NCBI GenBank assembly: GCA_000320545.1 | Contig: ADNK01002833.1 | Location: 1-24,404 of the forward strand | Direction: 5' to 3' | DNA: 24,404 nt | Source of the DNA: Bigelowiella natans CCMP2755 | Lineage: Eukaryota; Cercozoa; Chlorarachniophyceae | Shown: piece by piece, positions 11,841-19,293 of the stretch | How positions within the stretch are numbered: position 1 is the first letter of the stretch | How the letters are laid out: every line of letters begins with the position of its first letter | Translations under genes and position numbers: made by a program | The notes under the pieces: generated by a model | Told to the model about the DNA's origin: nothing | Database searches by the model: none | Seen by the model: only the letters and a program-made list of their open reading frames with translations

Positions 11841-12865
11841 AGGCCGTGGCCCTCCAAGAAGAAGAAGTCCTCGATCATCTTCTTCATCTTCCACATCGGG
11901 GGGGTGGGGTGGGCACAGGTTCACTGCGTGGGATGGTGACATATTCTACCAGATCGGATCTGCGGGCGTCGAGGACCCGTTCTTGTACCAGGACGGCAAG
12001 GGCACTGTGCACGCGCTTTTCCACCACATGTGGGGGTACGACGCAGAGAGGGGAGAGGAAGAAGGGGAGATGACTAATATTGATGACGATGACGACGACG
12101 ATGGCGGTGGTGGTGGTGGTGGTGGTGGTGATGATGATCCCTGTGCTCACACGATGAATGGAGCTGTTGTTCCCTACAATCATAACACTACCCGCAAGAA
12201 ATAATGCCATTGCACGTTAGCACATCGCCCCCACCCCCATTGTCTTATATATACCTATATATATATATATATATCCTCGAAGGTCTGGCTCTTGGAACCG
12301 ATGGTGGTCACGGACGACAGGTGGGCATGCGTTTTTGCACATTCCCTCAACGTCCTCCTCCTCCTCCTCCTCCTCGTCTTCGTCGTCGCAAAAGCTCAAG
12401 AGGAAGAAACGCGAATCGGAAGCCGAATTCCGCGCTCGCGTCGGCCATTGGATCTACACTGGTGTTGCTTGGGGGGATGAGTCCGCTGTGACTCCAAACC
12501 AACGACGATATAAGGTAACTACACTAATTGATGGGTACCTTGTTGCAGGCGCGTCTTGCCCTCCAAAAGAAATGAGCCCCCCCACACACACGCATATATA
12601 GGTAGAATACCTAGACGGCGAAGTGGAAAGAATGACCAGACTTGAGCGCCCACATTTCATCTTCCCGGGCATATACGAGCACCATGGCACACCGACCCAC
12701 CTCGTTGTATCAGCGCAAACGGGTAGAGGCATTGGCAGCACAGTGGAGAGCTCAGAGGGCGTGAAATGGCTCGACGACAAGACACACACCGCTGTTCTCC
12801 CGCTCATTGGTAGTAGCAATAGCAGCAGTAGCAGTAGTAGTAGTAGTAAAACAAAGGCAAATTAG
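4633..12865 (+). CDS. Multi-domain membrane-anchored fucosyltransferase-like / EGF / GH43-like protein
   Basis: Proposed exons: 4633-5322, 5416-5614, 5750-5835, 6015-6061, 6235-6484, 6655-6708, 6961-7038, 7080-7285, 7602-8058, 8320-8933, 9146-9263, 9367-9534, 9680-9804, 9997-10078, 10369-10642, 10949-11024, 11175-11312, 11497-11570, 11843-12106, 12321-12514, 12602-12865. All junctions are GT-AG and phase-consistent, and the total is 4458 nt (1485 aa). Domain order: cytosolic tail and signal anchor (about residues 8-27), low-complexity Ser/Thr/Glu linker (to about 190), fucosyltransferase-like domain (to about 710), Glu/Ser-rich linker, Cys-rich PAN-like segment (about 835-920), EGF-like module (about 934-989), GH43-type propeller (about 1031-1470). 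The topology suggests a Golgi or cell-surface enzyme with a lumenal or extracellular body, acting on fucosylated or pentose-containing polysaccharide; that role is inferred. The least certain borders are 7039-7079 (41-nt intron or indel in a G run), the donor at 9264 (9228 is an alternative), and whether one gene or two are present (break at 8059-8319). Confidence 0.65.
5964..5988. repeat. (CTG)n intronic microsatellite
   Basis: Eight CTG units after a run of ATT/ACT triplets, inside the intron 5836-6014 of the large gene. Confidence 0.9.
6560..6587. repeat. (ACT)n intronic microsatellite
   Basis: Nine ACT units in the intron 6485-6654. A second (ACT)n run occupies 6726-6754 in the following intron. 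Confidence 0.9.
7294..7601. other. Intron with AGT/AGC and ATC/GTC triplet repeats
   Basis: Intron 7286-7601 of the large gene: donor CG|GTATTA, acceptor GCGAAG. It holds AGT/AGC repeats near 7300-7332 and ATC/GTC repeats at 7448-7486. The open frames crossing it in both directions are repeat translations. Confidence 0.7.
8591..8634 (+). repeat. In-frame (TCA)n coding poly-Ser tract
   Basis: A TCA/TCT repeat inside exon 8320-8933 encodes about 14 Ser. About 70 nt upstream a GAA repeat (8502-8533) encodes a Glu-rich run. Together they form the linker between the fucosyltransferase-like and Cys-rich parts. Confidence 0.85.
8641..9263 (+). other. Cysteine-rich PAN/apple-like segment
   Basis: From 8758 the frame reads C-x(9)-G, then SESECIDMC, then PCWSVTYF, continuing after the intron (8934-9145, splice TG|G rebuilding Trp) with DDRRCARQC. 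Spaced Cys with E-C-x(3)-C and C-x-S-x-x-Y are typical of PAN/apple-like carbohydrate- or protein-binding modules. The assignment is by pattern only. The exon 9146-9263 ends at a non-standard GTCATA donor; GTTGCA at 9228 keeps the same phase and is an alternative. Confidence 0.45.
8941..9118. repeat. Intronic (GAC/GAA)n, (GAT)n and poly-C cluster
   Basis: The intron 8934-9145 is nearly all simple sequence: GAC then GAA triplets, GAT triplets, and an 18-nt C run at 9101-9118, about 25 nt before the acceptor ATCAG. Confidence 0.9.
9367..9534 (+). other. EGF-like module exon
   Basis: The acceptor CCCGCAG at 9366 opens a frame reading LLLGC, then DTDCSANGRCVF, then RCECEGPWGGSRCEV. Six Cys in C-x(5)-C-x(5)-C-x(n)-C-x-C-x(7)-C order are diagnostic of an EGF-like fold. 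The exon ends phase 0 at CGG|GTAGGA. A 145-nt intron rich in AAC triplets then joins in phase to 9680, which begins with PSLPAMF. This junction is needed to move from the EGF frame to the propeller frame. Confidence 0.75.
10093..10125. repeat. (GAT)n intronic microsatellite
   Basis: About 11 GAT units directly after the donor at 10079. The same intron (10079-10368) also holds AAC triplets, a (TTC)n run at 10260-10291 and C runs at 10310-10332 before the acceptor GACCAG. Confidence 0.9.
11388..11413. repeat. (TA)n intronic microsatellite
   Basis: A TA dinucleotide run in intron 11313-11496. A tandem ATGATCATC motif follows just before the acceptor ATCCAG. Confidence 0.9.
11802..11838. repeat. 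(TA)n next to a 3' splice site
   Basis: About 18 TA units end 2 nt before the acceptor CAAG at 11839-11842. A related TA run sits at 12246-12273, upstream of the acceptor GACAG at 12316-12320. Confidence 0.9.
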
Positions 12866-13159
12866 CGCTGCTGGCGCGTACGTGTTGATCGCCGCCGAGC
12901 ACATTTTTCAAATTATCATTAGGAGACTGTAAATGAATTTCATGAATTCCATGCTTGTTGTAAATGCTATGGCTTTGCAAGTGCACGGTTTAAGTGCAAG
13001 CACTATCTATACATCCAGCTATTGTATCATTCCCTCATTGAATGTACTAAGTTGCCATAATTGCAGCAGATGATACGATGCTCCTTTGTATCTCTATTGT
13101 ACATACTTCGTATGGTGCTTTAATATGAATGGCGCACTGTTGGCGCATGCATCTAGACA

Positions 13160-13211
<52 letters not shown>

Positions 13212-13713
13212 ATACATCTATACATATATGCATTTCGGTGCGGTGACGATATTAGTTAAGACTTCTTTGTTTTTTTACGTGGTTACAACACAACTGGCAT
13301 TTGCACTAGAAGCCGTTCATCTCTATTTTACACAACAGTTGCATATCTTGCGAAAAGACTGCTAATGCTTATTGATATGGGACGAATTAAATGACAAAGT
13401 TTGACGGGGCTACTTGACGGGGCTAGAATACTCCCTAATGGATATGGTATTTAAATGCTATCTTTTGTAAGAATTAATAATTGCAAGAACTACAAATCGT
13501 GTACGTAATGAGACTTAGCTGATGCGCTAGTCTGGACTTTACTCTAAACCAAGAATGAATATGGAAACTCTTGAATTTTTCTCCCAACCACAGGGGAAAA
13601 AGGGGGGGGGGGGCTAGCCTTGATTCTTGAAAATGGGACGGCTCTCCACAGCGATGATGCGGAAACAGCTTTCATAACTTATAATATGTTGGAGAGGAAG
13701 AGATACTGATCGG
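12866..13713. other. Intergenic 3' region between convergent genes
   Basis: AT-rich sequence between the stop of the large (+) gene and the stop of the (-) strand thioredoxin-like gene. It contains a long CT tract at 13163-13212 and a G run at 13603-13612. I see no coding exon. Both 3' UTRs should lie here. Confidence 0.6.
13163..13212. repeat. (CT)n microsatellite
   Basis: About 22 uninterrupted CT units followed by an imperfect tail, in the intergenic spacer between two convergent genes. Confidence 0.95.
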
Positions 13714-15642
13714 TCACCAAACGGGTGCTGCCTCTTGCGTGAGCTGCTGTTGCTGCTCCCGTTTGTAGTTTCGAGCAAAGTTTCCTAGAAGGGCGAGGCG
13801 GCCCTGGTGTATCTTGGAGTGCCAGCTGGTGTGCAGTGATGACTTATCACCACGAGGAGTACTAATATCATTACTCGAGTCAGGGATCATCGATAGGCTG
13901 CTGTGAGTGCCATCATCTTCGTGCTGCTGCTGCTGCTGCTCCAGTAGCTGTCGCTGTCGCTTCGCCTCCAGAGCAAGCTTTACTTGACTCACCTCCCCAG
14001 ACAACGAGCCCCTCGATCCTCTCTCATCACGACGGGGACGATGGACCCCACTGTTCTCTTGTTTCAGGCTACCACCGGCAGCATCAGCAGCATCAGCATC
14101 TATTTTGTCGCTGTTGCCTTCCTCATTCAGGGCCTGGAGGATCGCGGAGACCAGTCTCTCCTCCCTAAAGCCCTGGTAGCGGCCCACCTCCATACCGCCA
14201 CGGAAGATGATTGTTGTCGGCGTGTGCGAAATCTTATGCTCGGAGAACAGCGCACGCGATTGCTCGTCGTTGCGGTCGTAGCTAAGCCTATAAAACTCTA
14301 GCGCGCTCCTTTCTCCGTAGCTCTCCGTCCCCGTTGTAGCAGCAGCAGCGGCAGCAGTCACGTCCTCGTGAGCGAATTCGTCGCGCAGAGGCAACCTGTC
14401 AAATTTTGGCATGAAAGCTTTGCACGGTCTACATGCTGGATGGCCAAAGGCGACGATGCGCGTGACACCGTCATCGTCAACGTCGCTGCTCTCCTGGGCA
14501 ATGACGCGGCTGTTGAATTCCTGTGCAGAAATGAGCAGCGTTGATGCCTCCTTCTCTCTGTCGTACTTATCATCCGGCTGGCGATGGACCTGTTCAGAGG
14601 AACGAATCGAGGAGGACAACGATGATGATGATGGTGACGGTAAGGACGACGTGCTGCTGATGATGATGGATGAGTCGCTCGGCGAAGAAGCCTTTTTCTT
14701 CATGTTGGAATGATGTTGACCATCGTTTTCATCCAAATCCCACTTGTTCACGAACGGGCGGAAGTTGAATTCATGCTTCTGGCGCTTGAGTTCCTCCAAT
14801 TGCTTTCTTCCCCTCTCCGACTTGAGGTATTGGGCGAAGTGCTCTTTGTGGTGTTTCTGCAGCTGCTTTAGCTGCTTCTTTTCAGCTTTGAGCTGTTTCT
14901 GTTCGGTTTTTAAGCTTTGCTCGAGTCGCTTGCGCTTGCCCTCGTCGTCTTGAATCTCATACTCTTGCTGCAGCATGAGGTATTTCTGATAGTGCTTGAG
15001 GTGGTTGGACTCCATCTTCTTTATTATTTGTTCCATTCGCATTGATGCCTTCTCATCACCAATGATGGCTTCATCCTTTTTGACTGTGACCTCCTTGGCT
15101 TTGTTATCATTGGTAATACTTAGCGTAGTAGCAGAGGACGATAGTGTTGTTGCTGCCGTCGACTCTTCAATGCTATGTTTCGGAGCTGTAGCGGTGGGTG
15201 ATGCTGCTTTTTTTGCAGCCGGCGAGGGTGCTGATACGACCAAGGACGCCGCAGTGGATTTTACTTCCTCACCCTTTCTGCTATTTTGACCTCGAAAACC
15301 AGGGTAGAAAAATCGGAAAATTTTGGAGTATCTTCCCAATCGTTGCTGGTGGCCGGCTTCCGAGGTGGTGCTGCTGCCCAGAGTGGCAACCCTTCCAATG
15401 CTGCAATCATAACGACTCAACCCCAGCCTTTCTTTTCGCAGGCACCCACCGCGAAAACTGAGCCTATTTCTTCCTTGTCGAAGTGCCATAGAATGAGATG
15501 GATACGGTCCAGCGACGTCGTGGTAGTTCTTCGCACTCAAGCAAAGGACCCGTGCATGAGCTTGGAAAGCCATGAGAAAAAAGCAGCTTATCACCAACAG
15601 CGACCTCGGGGAGGTGAAGGAAAGGTGATTAGGAGCCACCAT
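13714..15642 (-). CDS. Signal-anchored coiled-coil protein with thioredoxin-like domain
   Basis: A single uninterrupted 642-codon frame. I start at the ATG at 15642 (context CCCATGG); the open frame above it is intronic. Residues 14-27 form a hydrophobic signal sequence or anchor ending near AFQAHA. A basic region follows, then a Ser/Ala/Thr-rich linker, a strongly charged Lys/Gln/Glu coiled coil (about 199-290, e.g. KQLKAEKKQLKQLQKHHKEH) and a poly-Ser stretch. The thioredoxin-like fold comes next (about 370-520), with active site ACRPCKAFMPKF near residue 402 and the cis-Pro loop SHTPTTIIFRGG. The C-terminus is Gln/Arg-rich, with a CAG-encoded Gln run. The CxxC plus cis-Pro suggest a redox-active oxidoreductase in a secretory or plastid compartment. 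The domain itself is typical; its fusion to a long coiled coil is not one I can name. Confidence 0.8.
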   Translation of the reverse strand: MVAPNHLSFTSPRSLLVISCFFLMAFQAHARVLCLSAKNYHDVAGPYPSHSMALRQGRNRLSFRGGCLRKERLGLSRYDCSIGRVATLGSSTTSEAGHQQRLGRYSKIFRFFYPGFRGQNSRKGEEVKSTAASLVVSAPSPAAKKAASPTATAPKHSIEESTAATTLSSSATTLSITNDNKAKEVTVKKDEAIIGDEKASMRMEQIIKKMESNHLKHYQKYLMLQQEYEIQDDEGKRKRLEQSLKTEQKQLKAEKKQLKQLQKHHKEHFAQYLKSERGRKQLEELKRQKHEFNFRPFVNKWDLDENDGQHHSNMKKKASSPSDSSIIISSTSSLPSPSSSSLSSSIRSSEQVHRQPDDKYDREKEASTLLISAQEFNSRVIAQESSDVDDDGVTRIVAFGHPACRPCKAFMPKFDRLPLRDEFAHEDVTAAAAAATTGTESYGERSALEFYRLSYDRNDEQSRALFSEHKISHTPTTIIFRGGMEVGRYQGFREERLVSAILQALNEEGNSDKIDADAADAAGGSLKQENSGVHRPRRDERGSRGSLSGEVSQVKLALEAKRQRQLLEQQQQQHEDDGTHSSLSMIPDSSNDISTPRGDKSSLHTSWHSKIHQGRLALLGNFARNYKREQQQQLTQEAAPVW

Positions 15643-15900
15643 GGGCAGAGCTCGCGTGGTAGTTTTTCTGCATTGCCATATCGTTATACACAGCATCAGG
15701 AACACTCGATCGTCGGCACATTCGTACGAACACACGAACACACACACGCGCGTACACAAAAGAGACACACAACACAAACAAACCACGCAAAAAGAACACC
15801 GCACTCACCTATTCGATAGAATGGTGCGAAGAACGAACGAAGAGAAGTAGGTCCTTGCAAGTGGTTCAACAACGAATGTGAGGGTAGTCTGATGGTAACA
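15643..15900 (-). promoter_or_regulatory. 5' UTR with probable intron of the thioredoxin-like gene
   Basis: On the minus strand CGAATAG|GTGAGTGC (donor about 15811) and GCAATGCAG (acceptor about 15672) delimit an intron of about 140 nt just upstream of the ATG. The frame that continues through it (Cys/Val-rich, no ATG in good context before 15642) is therefore best read as intron, not as an N-terminal extension. Confidence 0.5.
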
Positions 15901-16462
15901 CACCGATCGACGAGCGAATGGTAATCGTCACCTTTTCTCGTAGGATGAGGATGGCACCACAGACAACAACCTATGGCGAAATCCCAGGCGATTTACATCA
16001 TTAAGACATCATCATTATCGTGACTTCGGATCATTTTCCCCGGCGTCTACACAACCGATTTTTTTTAAGTAGGAAAAACTGCTAGTAGGGCACTGCTTCC
16101 TTAATGCAAGAGCAAGGGGATTTTCTTTAGAACCGCTCGTTGGCAACTTCTCCTGGAAACTGAAAAAAATGGGCAAACGCTCAGGGAATCACCCAGTGCG
16201 ACAATTCACATCCGCTCACCAAAGAGGCGCGAGGCGGTGTGGCAACCCGATTTTTGCAAATTTCGGCGAAAACTCGCGCTAATAATCTCCTGGTTCCTTT
16301 TCGACGTTTAAATCTCGAAAAACTTGTGACCTGCATAAACAAAAATCGCAAGTGGTTTTTATCCTGCGACAAGAAAGATATGAGATTTCCAAGCGATATC
16401 AACGGTCGCATTTTCCCACAACTCCCGTCTGCCCACCTCCAGCACACACGAACCTCAGCGCA
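15901..16462. promoter_or_regulatory. Divergent promoter region
   Basis: About 560 bp between the 5' UTR of the (-) thioredoxin-like gene and the first ATG of the (+) MORN-SET gene. There are no long repeats and no plausible coding frame. It is presumably a shared bidirectional promoter. I see no specific element that I would name. Confidence 0.4.
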
Positions 16463-17638
16463 ATGAAGAGGAAGGTGGCGAGCATTCGAGCACAAAAGAT
16501 GGCTTGCCCACTAACGATATGCCTTGTTTCCGAATCAGAGGGAAGACCATGGTTGGGATCTGGTGACAGAAGACTTCAGCTACAAGGTAGTTATATCACT
16601 GCAGTGTTGCTTCCGAAAGTGCCTTCAAACGCCTCACTCCCCTAATCTGCCTGAACCCAAAGGGATCTCTGAAGGAAGATGGGACAATTGAAGGAAAGGG
16701 CGTCATGGAGTTTCCAGATGGTTACGAGAACAAATGACACAGCACCGACAATTAGACATATCAGTTCTTTCCTCACAGGCAGCCAACTTATCGGTACTTT
16801 TTCCGACGGTGACCCTCATGGGCAGGTAAACAGTTTTGCGAATTTTGCAATTGAGTGTAGTAGTACTAGTGGTAGTGACGACAATGCGACGATACGTTCG
16901 AAACCTTTCTCATACTTCTCGTCAAGCTACCTGCATCTTTAGGCACCTTTGCGCACAAACATTCGTTGGATGCATGAAACACTTTGTGTACATTTTTTGG
17001 CCTTTGTATTCATATATGTACAACATATATATATTATAATATCATGAAATTCCCGACGCAACACATGAGTCCATGCATTATCCCAGGGAAAGTATGTGAG
17101 CGCAGACGGTAGTACGATCTTTGGGACATACGAACATGGAGATCTTACAGGGCAGGTGCCAGTGTCATTGTTCATCGTCATCGTGATGGTCTTTTCGTAT
17201 TTTCCTGGGTTAAAGGAGATCTTACGTCAGTGGGTCTTCGCGTAGATGTAAGAAATATGTTAGACTATTTGCATGCACGTACACTTCATTCCCCAGGTTA
17301 CGGAGACAAATGAATCCGGAGGCTTGGTTTATGAAGGTAGGAATTGTTCGTATCGTATCATCATTGCAAAATATTTAGCTCCGTTTCGTCTTCTCTCGGC
17401 GCCCTCTTAATCTTCTTACTACTTCAAGTCAACCTTTTTGTTTTTATCAGAAGTGATAAATGAGCGTTTTGTTAGGAGAATATCGCGATTCGCGACGCCA
17501 TGGCAAAGGTGCAATGTACACGAGAGAGGGGGGAGGGGGGGGGGGGGAAGAAGGGAGAAAAGGATTTATAACCATTTGGAATATTCTAAGGAAAATTGTG
17601 GCTAGAAGATGGCGGATATATGGAGGTTCTCTCTCTCG

Positions 17639-17673
<35 letters not shown>

Positions 17674-19237
17674 CGCACGCATATATACACACATACAGCA
17701 CACAAACCCGCACGCAGGAACTAGATATATACTTGCTATATATGTGTAAATGGATAGATGGATAGATTGACGAAAGACATATACTAAAACGAGCCTAAAG
17801 TGTATAATTTGCTACAAAACTCACACTCCACGTCATTCCCAAAAAACAGGGTGAGTTCAGAGACGGCGTGTTTGATGGAAAGGTAATGTGGGAAACGACA
17901 ACGACGACGACGACAACGACTATTAAGCCAAAACATTGCGACCATAAACATCCATGCATTACAGCCAGGAGTCCACGTTGCGGCGTCGGTTTTGATCGAA
18001 GAAATGTACACAAATTACATAGGAGAACATCTACCATTATCCTAGTGCCGCGATTGGCAGAATAACAGGTACTGATGAAGATGGTGCCTAGAGACGATAG
18101 CAGGAGCCCAGCCTAAGCAGCAAACGCTTTGGAAAAATGCAACTATGATGTGGAGGCCTGTGTGTGGGCGTTGGGGGTGGGGAGGGCGGTGAATTCCATG
18201 CGGATGGCTGCATGTGAGAAGCCCGTGTTGATGATCGCTCCCCTCTCTTCTCAAAATATAACACAGAAGGATCTTTCCTCCTCAAAGGCGAATGGAGGCA
18301 GGTTCGCACATGAGCAAGCTGAATGGAATGCTTGTGAAGGAAACACTGCACAGTTGCTAATTAATGTTGGTGATAGGGCGACATGGCATCAGCGGTGCTT
18401 TATCGCGGCGCTGATGAGGCCCTCTACAACGGCAAACGGGTTGTGTACGCGTATGATCCTTCCGACTCCGTAAGGTATATGATAGGATGTAAGAGGAGTG
18501 ATGGAAGCTACCATTGCCGTAGTGGTGGTGGTGGTGGTGGTGGTGGTGGTGGTGGTGACGGTGATGATGATTTAGTGGTAGGGTCTCGAGCAAGCTCATC
18601 ACGAAAGTACTGGTTGCGAATTCGGACTCCTCATCTCCCCACCTTGCTTGCCAAAATCTCCTTTTGTTTGCTTTAATTGCAGAATAAGCTCCAAGCCGAC
18701 GCTTCCTGATCTCTACGAGCAGTCTTTGGTAGTAATAGTAGTAGTAGTAGTTGGTGGTGGTGGCGGTGTTCAGGTAGCAGTAGAGCTCACTGTTACACAC
18801 TCACCGAGTGCAGAGTAAGCTATTTAGATTATTGCGTATCATATAGTGATTCCTCGTGCTTGTAATAATGTCGCGGAGAGTGGTGGAGGGACTATTCTTC
18901 CACCACCTCCCGTACTTTTCCATTGCTGCGTCCTCGATGGCTATATGGCTACTTTCCGAGTGGAAAACGTATTTATTTTGACAGGATATCGATGTTGAAT
19001 AAGCTTCTCCTGTTTGTTGTGATTCTCTGTGCTGCTGGTTCAGGTTGTTGTTGGCCCCTCAAGCGTAGGATCCAACGCGGTATTTCTTGGACAAACATCA
19101 GACAGCGTGTCTTCTATGTTTTTGTGGCGACTATTTTTCCTAGTTTTCCTAGTGAGCACCTGTGTGTCTGTGTGTGTGTGTGTGTGTGTGTTGTGGAGTT
19201 AATGATGTGTTTCATTCTACCTCTCTATGATTCTCTC

Positions 19238-19293
<56 letters not shown>

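Larger units (their letters stand above)
9680..12865 (+). other. GH43-type five-bladed beta-propeller glycosidase-like domain
   Basis: Ten exons carry the signature blades of a GH43-like glycosidase: SWGGTVIRGDDGMYHMW and CGI (9997-10078), NSRVIHATS and GPYQR and FAHEPRVV (10369 onward), NGPWSAP and NLSPIIFPDGSLLALART (11175-11312), SHMHMVVAKDW (11497 onward), GVEDPFLYQD and VHALFHHM (about 11965-12033), GGHAF (spanning 12106/12321), IYTGVAWGD, RLERPHFIF and GTPTHLV (12602 onward). The ED-P and E-R-P positions are where catalytic or structural acidic residues fall in this clan, but activity cannot be proven by eye. In-frame Glu/Ser (10500-10550), Asp/Gly (12073-12106) and poly-Ser (12354-12377) runs mark surface loops. 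The substrate is unknown; arabinan- or xylan-like or algal polysaccharide is a guess. Confidence 0.7.

Noticed and set aside
15643-15804. N-terminal extension of the thioredoxin-like protein
   Set aside because: The frame begins without ATG, is Cys/Val-rich, and is bracketed by a good donor and acceptor on the minus strand, so it is read as a 5' UTR intron.
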